A stretch of 64,000 bases of DNA from Streptomyces sp. C10-9-1 (GTDB lineage: Bacteria > Actinomycetota > Actinomycetes > Streptomycetales > Streptomycetaceae): positions 1 through 64,000 of the forward strand of contig NZ_JANHKP010000023.1 in NCBI RefSeq assembly GCF_024497955.1, written 5' to 3'. Below, piece by piece: positions 27,269-35,954 of the stretch (positions are counted from its first letter, which is position 1; every line of letters starts with the position of its first letter). The notes beneath the pieces are model-generated. The model searched no databases. It had not been told where the DNA came from and saw nothing but the letters and a program-made list of their open reading frames with translations. Made by a program: the position numbers and the translations under genes.

Positions 27269-28048
27269 TCATTCCTCGACGAGGGCGACCGCGCGGGCCC
27301 AGCCCGCCCCGGCGCCGGCGATCTTCACGGGGAAGCAGGAGACCCGGAAGCCGTCCGGACCGGGCAGCGCCTCCAGGTTGGCCAGCCGCTCGATCTGGCA
27401 GTACTCGCGGTCCCTGCCGATCATGTGCGCGGGCCACAGCACCGCGCGGTCCCCGGTGGCCCGGTAGCGGGCGATGATGTCGCCGAAGGGGGCGTCCAGG
27501 CTGAACGCGTCCGTGCCGATGACCCGGACGCCGAGGTCGAGCAGCAGGTGGACGGCGGGGCCGTCGAGGCCGGCGAAGTCGGTGAAGTACCGCTGGGTGC
27601 CCCGGTGGCGCTGCGCGCCGGTGTGCAGCAGGACGATGTCCAGCGGGTCGGGCGTACGGCCGACGCGGGCGAAGGCCTTCTCCAGCCGGTCCGCGCCGAT
27701 CACGCCGGTCGGCGCGTCGGTGAGGTCGAGCACCATGCCGGGGCGCAGGAACCAGTCCAGCGGCATGCGGTCGATGTGCCGCGGCACGCCGTCGCCGTAG
27801 CCGGCCCGGGACCCGTAGTGGGAGGGCGCGTCGACATGGGTGCCGGTGTGGCTGGTGAGGGTGAGGCGGTCGAGGGAGAGGAACTCGCCGTCGGGCAGCT
27901 CGTCGGGGTCGAAGTCGATGCCGAAGTGGGTGCGCATCTCCTCGCTCATGTGCACGGCGCCCTCGCGGGGCGTGAGGACGTGGTGCTCCACGGGGTCGGG
28001 TTCCCAGAGCGCCGCGTCCACCGGCGAGGACAGGTCGACGATCCTCAC
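27269..28048 (-). CDS. SnoaM/DpsY-type polyketide cyclase
   Basis: A 259-residue protein of the kynurenine-formamidase-like cyclase family. The metal motif HTGTHVDAPSHYG (HxGTHxDxPxH) lies near residue 75, with IGTDAFSLDAPFGD and ILLHTGAQRH-type segments. Relatives such as SnoaM and DpsY close the second/third ring in anthracycline pathways. GTG 28048 follows GGAGGTG at correct spacing; upstream extensions lack one. Divergent from the NTF2-fold gene; apparently co-transcribed with the N-methyltransferase downstream. Confidence 0.87.
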   Translation of the reverse strand: MRIVDLSSPVDAALWEPDPVEHHVLTPREGAVHMSEEMRTHFGIDFDPDELPDGEFLSLDRLTLTSHTGTHVDAPSHYGSRAGYGDGVPRHIDRMPLDWFLRPGMVLDLTDAPTGVIGADRLEKAFARVGRTPDPLDIVLLHTGAQRHRGTQRYFTDFAGLDGPAVHLLLDLGVRVIGTDAFSLDAPFGDIIARYRATGDRAVLWPAHMIGRDREYCQIERLANLEALPGPDGFRVSCFPVKIAGAGAGWARAVALVEE

Positions 28049-28149
28049 ATCGCACCTCCAGGAGTCGGGGCCGCCGTCACGGTGGGCATCCTCCTGACCG
28101 GGGCCGGAGCAACGGTGGAACCGCAGTGGAACCGGGGGCCGGGCCGGGC

Positions 28150-28181
28150 ACGAGCCCGGCTCCAAGGCGGCGCGCGAGCAT
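28150..28181 (+). promoter_or_regulatory. Putative SARP-dependent promoter of NTF2-fold gene
   Basis: ACGAGCC and TCCAAGG at an 11-bp period, 8 bp, then GAGCAT. Nearby, GTGGAACCG is exactly repeated 11 bp apart (28115-28134), possibly a second site serving the divergent cyclase. Confidence 0.4.
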
Positions 28182-28226
28182 CTGCGGCAGCGTCCCGCGC
28201 CCCGCGGGCGAGGAGGGAGATCCCTG

Positions 28227-28679
28227 ATGGAGACCGTCGGCCCCCCGGGCGCGCCGCCCGGCCCGGACGCGTCGCTCAGCGCCGGCATACAGCGGTTCCA
28301 CGCCCGGCAGATGCAGCTGCTCGACTCGGGTGACGCCGAGGCGTGGGCCGCCACCTTCACCGAGGACGGCCTGTTCGCGCCGCCCTCCCTGCCCGAGCCG
28401 GTCCGCGGGCGGGCCGCCCTCGCGGCCGGGGTCCGCACGGCGCACGAGGCGCTCGCCGCCGAGGGCGAGGTGCGCCGGCACGTGCTGACCACGGCGGCGG
28501 TGGGCGACCCGGAGCCGGACGGCTCGGTGCGCGTGCGGTCGTACGTGCAGGTGGTGGCGACCCGGAAGGACGAGGCGCCGCGGCTGCTCCTGATGTGCGT
28601 GTGCGAGGACGTCCTCGTCGTCGAGGACGGGGAGTGGCGGGTGCGCGAGCGGTACGTGACCCGCGACGACAGGCCCTGA
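28227..28679 (+). CDS. NTF2-fold (SnoaL_4-like) polyketide-associated protein
   Basis: A 150-residue NTF2/SnoaL-like protein: LLDSGDAEAWAATFTEDG, VRGRAALAAGV, RRHVLTTAAV and DGEWRVRERYV. The family includes cyclases, the SnoaL2-type hydroxylase component and ActVI-ORFA-like proteins; the sequence does not look like the SnoaL ring-closing enzyme, whose key segments are absent. Possible roles are C-1 hydroxylation with a reductase partner or assisting ring closure. It is the only gene on this strand between two minus-strand units. Confidence 0.75.
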   Translation: METVGPPGAPPGPDASLSAGIQRFHARQMQLLDSGDAEAWAATFTEDGLFAPPSLPEPVRGRAALAAGVRTAHEALAAEGEVRRHVLTTAAVGDPEPDGSVRVRSYVQVVATRKDEAPRLLLMCVCEDVLVVEDGEWRVRERYVTRDDRP

Positions 28680-28690
28680 GGACGGCGCGG

Positions 28691-28727
28691 GGCCCGGCGG
28701 GACGCCTCCGTGGCGCTCCGCCGGGCC
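28691..28727 (+). terminator. Hairpin after NTF2-fold gene
   Basis: 10-bp stem (28691-28700 with 28718-28727) and 17-base loop, 12 bases after the stop codon. Confidence 0.55.
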
Positions 28728-28798
28728 TCGCCCGTACCGCGCCCGGGCCCGGGCGCGTTCCCCGCGTCCGCTCGGGCGGTGCCGCGCGGGGGTGCGTC

Positions 28799-28820
28799 GG
28801 CCCGGTCGGCCGACCGGGCC
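28799..28820 (-). terminator. 22-bp perfect palindrome 3' of C-methyltransferase
   Basis: A perfect GC-rich palindrome starts 6 bases past the C-methyltransferase stop codon in the minus direction. It probably terminates the large sugar operon. Confidence 0.65.
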
Positions 28821-28825
28821 CTGCG

Positions 28826-30106
28826 TCAGCGGACGGAGTCCGCCGAGACGACCCCCGGTTTGGGGAAGGGGAGGACGAACCGGCCGCCGGCGCGCAGGAA
28901 GCCCGCCTCCTTGCGGAGGATCTCCTCCGCGTAGTTCCACGCCAGCATCAGGTAGACGTCGGGCGGGTCGGCCCGGGCGTCGTCGGGGCTGCGCACCGGG
29001 ATGTGCGTCCCGGGCAGCACCTTGCCCTGCTTCAGGGAGGTGGTGTCGGTGCAGTAGGCCACCTCGTCCGGCCCCAGGTCGCAGATGTTGAGGATGGTGG
29101 TGCCCTTGGCCGAGGCCCCGTAGCCGGCGACCCGGTTGCCCTCCGCCACCAGGGAGCGGACCAGCGCCGGAAGCTCCTCGCGGATGGTCCGCACGCCCCG
29201 GGCGAACTCCCGGTAGCCGGAGTCGGTGCCGAGTTCGGCCCGCTGCTCCGCCTCGATCAGGGTCGAGACGGTGCCGGTGACCGGCCGCCCGGCCTCGGGC
29301 CGGCCGACGAGGACCAGGAGCGAGCCGCCGTGCACCGGGAGCCGCTCCACGTCGAAGAGGCTCAGTCCGTGCCGGGTGAAGAGCGTGTCCAGGGTGCTCA
29401 CCAGGAAGTACGACAGGTGCTCGTGGTAGATGGTGTCGAAGGCGAGCTTCTCCAGCATGTCCACCGCGTAGGGGACCTCGATGGCGAGGACCCCGTCGGG
29501 AGCGAGCAGCGCGTGCACGCCCGCGAGGACCCCGGACAGGTCGTCGATGTGGGCGAAGACGTGACGGCCGAGGATGAGGCGGGCGAGGCCGTGGGTGCGG
29601 TGGACGGCCTCGGCGGTGGCGGCGGTGAAGAACTCGGGGAGCGTCGGTGTCCCCCGCTCGTTGGCGACGGCCGCCAGGTTGCGGGCGGGGTCGACACCGA
29701 GCACGCGGGCACCGTTCCGGGCGAAGGCGCCGAGCTGCTGGCCGGTGTTGCTGCCGAACTCCACCACGAGGTCGCCGGGGGCCAGCCCGCCGCGCTCCCG
29801 GCAGGTGGCGGCGACGAACTCCATGTGCCGGGTGATGGTGTCCGAGTCGGAGGTGACGTAGCTGTAGCTCCGGTACAGCAGCTCGGGGTCGACGACATGG
29901 GTGACGCTCATCAGCCGGCAGGAGCGGCAGGAGAGCACGCCCAGCGGGTAGGCGGCTTCGCCCTCGTAGGAGGCGGCCGGTGCCAGGAAGGCGTTGGCCA
30001 GCGGTACGTCGCCGAAGGAGACCACCTCCTGCCAGTCGGAGGCGCCGCAGACCCGGCAGCCGGTGACCGGCCGTATGCGCTCCTCGTGGTCGGCTGCGGC
30101 GTTCAT
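28826..30106 (-). CDS. NDP-hexose C-methyltransferase (TylCIII-like), copy 1
   Basis: A 426-residue three-domain enzyme: N-terminal zinc-binding region (CRVCG and CRSC pairs), central SAM domain with VEFGSNTGQQLGAF and VDPARN, and a C-terminal domain with GYGASAKGTTILN, HIPVRSP and AWNYAEEIL. The SAM motif EFGSNTG resembles TylCIII-type 3-C-methyltransferases for neutral sugars such as mycarose or nogalose. ATG 30106 overlaps the stop of the 2,3-dehydratase gene (ATGA). Last gene of a six-gene minus-strand operon beginning near 35834. Confidence 0.88.
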   Translation of the reverse strand: MNAAADHEERIRPVTGCRVCGASDWQEVVSFGDVPLANAFLAPAASYEGEAAYPLGVLSCRSCRLMSVTHVVDPELLYRSYSYVTSDSDTITRHMEFVAATCRERGGLAPGDLVVEFGSNTGQQLGAFARNGARVLGVDPARNLAAVANERGTPTLPEFFTAATAEAVHRTHGLARLILGRHVFAHIDDLSGVLAGVHALLAPDGVLAIEVPYAVDMLEKLAFDTIYHEHLSYFLVSTLDTLFTRHGLSLFDVERLPVHGGSLLVLVGRPEAGRPVTGTVSTLIEAEQRAELGTDSGYREFARGVRTIREELPALVRSLVAEGNRVAGYGASAKGTTILNICDLGPDEVAYCTDTTSLKQGKVLPGTHIPVRSPDDARADPPDVYLMLAWNYAEEILRKEAGFLRAGGRFVLPFPKPGVVSADSVR

Positions 30107-31605
30107 GTCCGGACCTTCCTCTCCACGGTCGGTGCCGGGCCCCCCGGCATCAGCAGGCTCTGCAGGCAGGCCACCAGGCTGCGGGCCTGGATGTTGAGGT
30201 AGTGGCTGTGCCGCAGCAGCTCGACGAGCTGGTGCGCGGTCATCCACCGGTAGTCGGGGTCGTCGGGCGGGACGTCGAGGTCGGTGTCGACGATCAGGTA
30301 GCGGTTGCGCGCGTGGTGGAAGCGTCCGCCCTCCTCCGAGAGGACGGAGTGGAAGCGGACGCGTGCGGGGTCCGGGTGCTCCACCTCGTCCAGGAAGCGC
30401 GGTCGGGCACGCCGCGGCAGGTGTTCGTAGGAGGCGGGGGTGCACTGGACGGTGGGCGCCAGTTCCACGACGTCCATGTAGCCCGCCTCGACCCGGGCGT
30501 GCATCAGCACGTGCAGCACCCCGCCGATGGGCCGGGTCAGGAAGGCGACGACGCCGGTACCGTGCGGCTCGATCATCGGCTGGGACCAGCGCGCCACCTC
30601 CCGGCCGCGGGCCTCCACGTGCAGTCCGACGACGTCGAAGAAGGCGCCGGTGGTGTGGGAGATCCGCTCGGGGGTGCGGTGCCAGCCGGGCAGGCCCGCC
30701 AGCGGGACGCGGCGGGCGCGGACCTCGGTGCGGGTGCGGGCCTCGGTGATCCAGCTGAGGACGGCGCCCAGGGAGTGCCGGGCCTCGGCGGAGGGGTCGC
30801 ACGAGCGGAAGAGGGCGGCCCGGAACGCGTCGGCGGGCGGACCGCACTCCCGGGCCAGCTCCCCGTGGGCGAAGGGCAGGCAGGACAGGACGGTACGGGC
30901 GTCCATGTTGACCAGGTCGTCCTCGGCGAGGAGCCGGTGGAGCTGTCCGAGGGTCAGCCAGCGGAAGTCCTCGCGGACCTCCACGTCGCCGTCGGCCTCG
31001 ACCACCATGTTCCGGTTCCGTTTGTGGTGGAAGGCCGACCCCTGTTCGGACTGGCGTACGTCGACGAGCGGGCCGCGGGGGCCGGGGTCCCGGAACCGGT
31101 CCAGATAGGGCACCGGGCGACCGCCGTGGACGCCGGTGTAGTTGCTGCGGGTGGCCTGCACGGTCGGGGAGATCTGCACCCCGTTGGCGTTGCCGGGCTC
31201 GGCCTTGGCCTGCATCAGGCAGTGCAGGACCCCGTCGAACTCCTTGACGAGGATGCCCAGGACGCCGACCTCGGGCTGGTTGATGATGGGCTGGCTCCAG
31301 GCCGGCACGGCACCGGCCGGCATCCGTACGTCCAGACCCTCCACGGTGAAGAACCCGCCGGTGCGGTGGCGCAGGTTGCCGGTGCCCGGATCGGTCTCCC
31401 AGCCGTCCAGGGCGTCGAGGGGGACCCGTTCCACCCGGGTGACGGCGCGCTCGCCGGCCTCTGCGTACCAGTCGTGGAACGTGGCGTGTGCGGTGAGCCC
31501 GCCCTCACGCGCGGCCGCCGAGGCGGCGACGCGGAGCGGGGTGGCGGCGCGCGGCGGGGCGGCGCCGCCCGGGACGCGCGCCGTGCGCGCGGTGGCTTCG
31601 GTCAT
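30103..31605 (-). CDS. NDP-hexose 2,3-dehydratase
   Basis: A 500-residue protein made of two similar halves, each with a ...W.QP.I....GV..., HCLMQAK/HVLMHAR, PTVQ and HHKRNRN/HHARNRY segment, which is the TylX3/EryBVI/EvaA architecture. It removes the C2 hydroxyl of NDP-4-keto-6-deoxyglucose to a 3,4-diketo sugar, the entry to 2,6-dideoxy and 3-amino-2,3,6-trideoxy sugars. ATG 31605 overlaps the preceding ketoreductase gene end (31602). Confidence 0.94.
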   Translation of the reverse strand: MTEATARTARVPGGAAPPRAATPLRVAASAAAREGGLTAHATFHDWYAEAGERAVTRVERVPLDALDGWETDPGTGNLRHRTGGFFTVEGLDVRMPAGAVPAWSQPIINQPEVGVLGILVKEFDGVLHCLMQAKAEPGNANGVQISPTVQATRSNYTGVHGGRPVPYLDRFRDPGPRGPLVDVRQSEQGSAFHHKRNRNMVVEADGDVEVREDFRWLTLGQLHRLLAEDDLVNMDARTVLSCLPFAHGELARECGPPADAFRAALFRSCDPSAEARHSLGAVLSWITEARTRTEVRARRVPLAGLPGWHRTPERISHTTGAFFDVVGLHVEARGREVARWSQPMIEPHGTGVVAFLTRPIGGVLHVLMHARVEAGYMDVVELAPTVQCTPASYEHLPRRARPRFLDEVEHPDPARVRFHSVLSEEGGRFHHARNRYLIVDTDLDVPPDDPDYRWMTAHQLVELLRHSHYLNIQARSLVACLQSLLMPGGPAPTVERKVRT

Positions 31606-32549
31606 GGCAGCTCCACAGGGTGGTCCGCGCGGGAGGCGTCCCACATGTCCTTGATCGATTCGGGCAGGTCCACCACCGGCCGCCAGCCCAGGAGCAGGGC
31701 CGCGCGGCCGATGTCGGCCAGGGTCCAGTCGTCGCCCCGGGAGTCGACGGGGGCGGTGCGCAGCCGGACGGCTCCGGGCGGCGGGGCGGCCGCGGCGATG
31801 AGCAGGTCGAGCAGGTGGGACACGGGTACGGCCTCGCCGCGGCCCACGTTGATGACCTGTCCGGCCACCGGCGCGGTGGCGGCCGTCAGGACGGCGGCGG
31901 CCAGGTCCCGTACGTCGAGGAAGTCCCGGCGGGCGTCGGCGACGGTCAGCTCGGCAGGCCGGCCGGGCGTGGCGGCACGCAGTCGGCGCACGGCCGCGCC
32001 GAGGAAGCCGACGTCCGTCGCGTCCGGGCCGCAGAGGTTGACGGCGCGCAGCACCACCCCGTCCACCAGTCCTTCGCGGGTGGCCCGGAGCACGGCCTCG
32101 CCGCCGGCGAGCTTGGTGCGCGCGTAGGCGGAGACGGGGCGGGGCACGCGCACCTCGTCGGCGGCCGTGCCGGCGGGGAGCGGGCCGTACTCGTGGACGG
32201 ACCCGATCTGCACCAGCCGGAGCGGACTCGGTGCCCGGGCGAGCGCGGCGATCAGGTTCCGCACGAGGAGGACGTGGGCGCGCTCGTTCTCCTTCTCCCC
32301 GGTGACCCAGCCGCCGGCCGCGTTGACCACCGTGTCCACGCCGGCCTCGGCGAGCAGGCCGCCGAGCACGGCGGGGTCGGCCGCGGCCGCGTCGAGGGCC
32401 AGGAACCGGCGGCCGGCCCGGCCGGAGGGCCGGCGGCGCGCCACTTCGACGACCGGGCGGCCGGTCCGGGCGAACGCGGCGGTCACCGCACGTCCCACGC
32501 AGCCGGTCGCCCCCAACACGGCCACGGCGGGGCCGCGTTCGGCGGTCAT
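31602..32549 (-). CDS. NDP-hexose 4-ketoreductase (SDR epimerase/dehydratase family)
   Basis: A 315-residue extended-SDR protein: VLGATGCVGRAV nucleotide motif, VVNAAGGWV, SVHEYGP, catalytic Tyr-Lys in SAYARTKLAGG, RAVNLCGP and DFLDVRDLA. Similar to EryBIV/TylCIV/SnogG-type enzymes that reduce C4 at the end of L-deoxysugar synthesis. Start ATG 32549 overlaps the epimerase stop (ATGA); a longer GTG-type start would run into the epimerase. Positioned between the epimerase and 2,3-dehydratase in the sugar operon. Confidence 0.88.
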   Translation of the reverse strand: MTAERGPAVAVLGATGCVGRAVTAAFARTGRPVVEVARRRPSGRAGRRFLALDAAAADPAVLGGLLAEAGVDTVVNAAGGWVTGEKENERAHVLLVRNLIAALARAPSPLRLVQIGSVHEYGPLPAGTAADEVRVPRPVSAYARTKLAGGEAVLRATREGLVDGVVLRAVNLCGPDATDVGFLGAAVRRLRAATPGRPAELTVADARRDFLDVRDLAAAVLTAATAPVAGQVINVGRGEAVPVSHLLDLLIAAAAPPPGAVRLRTAPVDSRGDDWTLADIGRAALLLGWRPVVDLPESIKDMWDASRADHPVELP

Positions 32550-33160
32550 CGTGCCGGGCCGCCGCACAGCGCCCGCTCGATCTCCAGGCACCGGCGGTAC
32601 TCCGGGAGCGTGCCGGCCTTCTCGGCCGCCTCCAGGGTCGGCGCGGCCCTGTCGCGTTCGGACATGACCGGGTCGAGGTGCTTCGGCAGCGGCAGCCCGA
32701 GGGCCGGGTCGAAGACGGACAGGGCCAGTTCGTTCTCCGGCACGTACTCGCCCGAGAGCATGTACGACATCACGGTGTCGCCCTCCAGCGCCACGAAGGC
32801 GTGCGCCACGCCCACCGGGAAGTAGACCGCCCGGAAGTCCTCCTGATCGAGCAGCACGGCCTCCGATCGGCCGTAGGTGGGCGAGCCGGTCCGGACGTCG
32901 ATGACGATGTCCAGCGCCCGGCCGCGGGCGCAGTAGACGTACTTGGCGATCCCCGGGGGAGTGAGGGTGTAGTGGGCGCCCCGGATCGAACCGCGGCGGG
33001 AGCGGCTGTGGTTGGTCTGGGCCACGGGGAACAGGGGGTGGCCGAGGGCCTGTCGGGCGGCGGTCTCCTGAAAGGGGGAGACGAAGAGCCCCCGTTCGTC
33101 GGTGAAGACCTTCGGGCGGAACTCGAACGCGCCGTCCACGGCGAGCTGTCGCGACTGCAT
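32546..33160 (-). CDS. dTDP-4-keto-6-deoxyhexose 3,5-epimerase (RmlC family)
   Basis: A 204-residue cupin of the RmlC family with VFTDERGLFVSPF, NHSRSRRGSIRGAHY (catalytic His), KYVYCARGRALDIVIDVR and FPVGVAHAF. It converts D- to L-configured 4-keto sugars by inverting C5 and possibly C3. Its presence shows that at least one sugar is L-configured. Follows the C-methyltransferase by 54 bp and is coupled to the ketoreductase. Confidence 0.93.
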   Translation of the reverse strand: MQSRQLAVDGAFEFRPKVFTDERGLFVSPFQETAARQALGHPLFPVAQTNHSRSRRGSIRGAHYTLTPPGIAKYVYCARGRALDIVIDVRTGSPTYGRSEAVLLDQEDFRAVYFPVGVAHAFVALEGDTVMSYMLSGEYVPENELALSVFDPALGLPLPKHLDPVMSERDRAAPTLEAAEKAGTLPEYRRCLEIERALCGGPAR

Positions 33161-33214
33161 GACACCGTCCTCGTTGCTGGTGGTGGTGCCGGCGTTGCCG
33201 GCGGCGTTCTGCGG

Positions 33215-34426
33215 TCAGAGGATGCGGACCTCGGGCACGTACGCGATCCAGCGCCCCCCGGACTCGCGGAACAGCCGCTCCTTGGCCATGATCTCCTCGG
33301 CGTGGTTCCAGGCGAACAGCAGCACGTAGTCCGGGTAGGGCTCGGCAAGGCTCTCGGTGGGGCGGACCGGGATGTGCGAGCCGGGCATGAGCTTCCCGTG
33401 CTTGGCCGGTGTCACGTCGCAGACCCAGTCGATCAGCTCGGGGCCGATGCCGCAGAAGTTGGTGACCGTGGCGCTCTTGGCGGTGGCGCCGTAGCCGACG
33501 ACACGCTTGCCGTCGGCACGCAGTTCCTTCAGGAGGCCGGTCAGCTCGCTGCGGACGCGCTCGACCCCGGCGGCGAAGGCGTCGAAGACCTCGGGGGTGC
33601 CGAGCCCCCTGCCGTCCTCCTCGGCGAGCAGCGCGGCCACGGCCGGGCCGGGGCTGCCGCGGCCGGCCCGCTTCAGCGTGTAGCGGAGCTCACCGCCGTG
33701 CACCGGCAGCCGCTCGACGTCGACCACCTCGAAGCCGAAGCGCGCGGCGGCGGAGCGTACCGAGCCCACGGTGAAGAAGTAGAAGTGCTCGTCGTAGATC
33801 TGGTCGAAGGAGGTCCGTTCGAGGATGTCGCCGAGGTAGGGGTCCTCGAAGACGAACGCGCCGTCCGGGGCCAGCAGGGTGTCGAGGCCCCGGAAGACGG
33901 ATTCGAGGTAGGGGATGTGGCAGATGGTGTTCGCCGAGTAGACGAGGTCGGCCGGACCCTCGGCGGCCAGGATCTCGGCCGCCGACGCCTCCTCGAAGAA
34001 CTCGGTCCGGACCCGCACCCCCTGCTGGCGGGCGAGTTCGGCGACGCCGCCTGAGGGCTCGACCCCGAGGTGGCGGATGCCCTCCTTGGCCAGGGAGCGC
34101 AGCATCACCCCGTCGTTGCAGCCGATCTCCACCACGAAGGGGTCCGGGCCCCGCAGGTGGTCGCGTGAGAGCCGGCCCGCCGTCTGCTCGAAGTGGCGGC
34201 GCATGTGGACCGAGCCGGACGAGTGGTACGGGTAGGCCTCGTGGAACATCCGGTCCCGGGCGACCTCGTCCAGGAGCTGGGTCATGCCGCAGGACTCGCA
34301 GATGCCGACGGCGAGCCGGTAGAAGTACTCCTCGTCGACGCGGTCCGGGTCCACAAACGCGTCGGAGAGCGGTTGGCGCCCGAAGTCGAAGAACTGACGG
34401 ACGGGTCCTCCACAGACACGGCACAT
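33215..34426 (-). CDS. NDP-aminosugar 3-C-methyltransferase (TcaB9/KijD1-like), copy 2
   Basis: A 403-residue zinc-binding C-methyltransferase: CRVCG and CESCG pairs, VVEIGCNDGVMLRS, GVEPSGGVAELA, FEDPYLGDI, SFDQIYDEHF, VHGGELRYTL, GYGATAKSATVTNFCGIGP and FAWNHAEEIMAKE. From memory this is strikingly close to TcaB9, which methylates C3 of a 3-amino sugar on the way to D-tetronitrose. Together with the nitrososynthase at 36814 it indicates a 3-C-methyl-3-nitro/nitroso sugar. ATG 34426 follows GAGGAAGG. Confidence 0.92.
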   Translation of the reverse strand: MCRVCGGPVRQFFDFGRQPLSDAFVDPDRVDEEYFYRLAVGICESCGMTQLLDEVARDRMFHEAYPYHSSGSVHMRRHFEQTAGRLSRDHLRGPDPFVVEIGCNDGVMLRSLAKEGIRHLGVEPSGGVAELARQQGVRVRTEFFEEASAAEILAAEGPADLVYSANTICHIPYLESVFRGLDTLLAPDGAFVFEDPYLGDILERTSFDQIYDEHFYFFTVGSVRSAAARFGFEVVDVERLPVHGGELRYTLKRAGRGSPGPAVAALLAEEDGRGLGTPEVFDAFAAGVERVRSELTGLLKELRADGKRVVGYGATAKSATVTNFCGIGPELIDWVCDVTPAKHGKLMPGSHIPVRPTESLAEPYPDYVLLFAWNHAEEIMAKERLFRESGGRWIAYVPEVRIL

Positions 34427-34463
34427 GGGGCCTTCCTCGGGTTCATAGGGTCCGGGTCGGGAA

Positions 34464-35834
34464 CTACCGCCGGACGTTGCCTTGGCGGGCGACGGGGAAG
34501 CGGAGTACGCCGCCGGTGATCGGGGAGCGGAGTCGGCGCAGCACCGCGCCGGTCCGGACCAGTTCGGGCAGGTCCGCGGCGAGGGCCCGCAGGGCGGCGT
34601 CGGCCGCCAGGCGCGACGCCGCGCCGACGAGGCCGCCGAGGTGGCCGTCGTCCGGGAGGGGGCCGCGGTCGCGGTCGGTCCGGTGGATGTCGAAGCGGTC
34701 CGGATCGCGGTGGCGGCGCGGGTCGCGGTGGGCCGCCCCGACCAGCAGGACCACTTCCTCTCCGGCCGCCACCGGGGTCCCGGCGACATCCAGGTCCTGG
34801 CGCGCGTACAGGCGGTGCAGGCGGACGGGCGGTGCGTACCGCAGGGTCTCCGCGACGACGGCGGGTGCGAGCCCGGGGTCCCTCCGCAGCGCCCGCCACT
34901 GGTCGGGATGGTCGAGGAGGAGGGCGGTCGCGTCGGCGATCAGTGTGGTGGCGGCCTCGACGCCGACCAGGGCCAGCAGGGCGGACACGGTCAGTGCGTC
35001 GGCGGTTGCGGCCGGGTCGCCGGGGGCCGGGAGGTCCGCCAGCCGGCGGGCACGGCCGTGCCCGGTGCGGACGGTCCCGCCGTTCGCCCCGGAGGTGCCG
35101 GAAGCACCGGGGGCGGCGGCGTCCGCGATCGTCTCGGCGAGCAGCGCGTGGAGTTCGGGGAGCGCGGCGCGGTAGCGGCGGGCCGTGTCCAGGCGCGGCG
35201 GGCAGAGCGTCGCGTCCAGGACGCCGGCGGTCTGCGCCGACAGCTCCGCGAAGCGGGCGGCCCGGTGCCCGGGCACGCCGATCAGGGTCCGCGCGGCCTC
35301 CACCGTCGCGGGCCGGATGACGTCGTCCACCAGGTCGAACCGCTCTCCCACCGCGGACGCCCGGTTCCGGTAGGCCCGTAGGGCCGCCGCGTGCCAGGGG
35401 CGTAGTGCCCGCTCGCCGAGCACGGGGCCGGCCCGGAGCCGCAGCCGCTCGTACTCCTCCCGGTCCAGCGCGGCGGGGAGTTCGGCCAGCGGAAGGGCCT
35501 CACGCAGGGCCGGCACGTCCCAGGGCGCCGGTTCACCGTCCGGCCCGCCGTGGGACCCACCGCCCGGGGCCGCGGTCCCGGGGGGCCGCGGCGTGAGGCG
35601 CCGGTCGGCCAGAGCGGCGCGGACCACGGCGTGGTCGGCGGTCACCCAGGCCTCGGCGCTGCTCCAGTACAGGGAACCGCGGGCGCGGACGCGCCGGCCG
35701 GTCTCGGCCCGGTCGTCTCCGGTCGCGCGGAGCAGCAGCGCGTACGGGTCGCCCTTGGTGCCCAGGATCCACTGGACGCCGCGCAGGGTCAGCAGGACGC
35801 GCCCCAACGCGCCGTCGGTCATGCTCGCCACCAT
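34464..35834 (-). CDS. P450-like glycosyltransferase activator lacking haem ligand (DesVIII/EryCII/AknT type), copy 1
   Basis: A 456-residue cytochrome P450 fold: ETLRYAPPVRLHR (ExxR) and DPDRFDIHRTDRDRGPLP near the end, but the haem-loop cysteine is missing, its place taken by DGHLGGLVGAASRLAAD. Such proteins are obligate partners of antibiotic glycosyltransferases, not oxidases. Opens the six-gene sugar operon. ATG 35834 or 35822 may be used; the promoter at 35843-35874 would place transcription start about 2 or 14 bases before them. Confidence 0.87.
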   Translation of the reverse strand: MVASMTDGALGRVLLTLRGVQWILGTKGDPYALLLRATGDDRAETGRRVRARGSLYWSSAEAWVTADHAVVRAALADRRLTPRPPGTAAPGGGSHGGPDGEPAPWDVPALREALPLAELPAALDREEYERLRLRAGPVLGERALRPWHAAALRAYRNRASAVGERFDLVDDVIRPATVEAARTLIGVPGHRAARFAELSAQTAGVLDATLCPPRLDTARRYRAALPELHALLAETIADAAAPGASGTSGANGGTVRTGHGRARRLADLPAPGDPAATADALTVSALLALVGVEAATTLIADATALLLDHPDQWRALRRDPGLAPAVVAETLRYAPPVRLHRLYARQDLDVAGTPVAAGEEVVLLVGAAHRDPRRHRDPDRFDIHRTDRDRGPLPDDGHLGGLVGAASRLAADAALRALAADLPELVRTGAVLRRLRSPITGGVLRFPVARQGNVRR

Positions 35835-35842
35835 GGGAAAGG

Positions 35843-35874
35843 ACGCTAGGCAGGCGCCCTCGACCCCCCCTCGA
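35843..35874 (-). promoter_or_regulatory. Putative SARP-dependent promoter of sugar operon
   Basis: Minus strand: two identical heptamers TCGAGGG 11 bp apart, 8 bp, then TAGCGT, a clean TAnnnT -10. This is the best match in the window to the ActII-ORF4-type promoter rule. Confidence 0.78.
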
Positions 35875-35902
35875 CTTCCTTTGGCCCCGGCCGAAGGGGC
35901 CG

Positions 35903-35945
35903 TTGAGTCGCCCACGAGGAGCGCATGGCACCGGCGCCCTAGGGT
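35903..35945 (+). promoter_or_regulatory. Putative SARP-dependent promoter of reductase/nitrososynthase unit
   Basis: TTGAGTC, ACGAGGA and ATGGCAC at an 11-bp period, 8 bp, then TAGGGT. Start would lie next to the ATG at 35955, so the message may be leaderless. Divergent from the promoter at 35843-35874. Confidence 0.65.
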
Positions 35946-35954
35946 GACGCGGTC

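Noticed and set aside
34464..35834. Functional cytochrome P450
   Set aside because: The haem-ligand cysteine is missing, so an oxidase role is unlikely; helper protein preferred. The same applies to 56781-57785.
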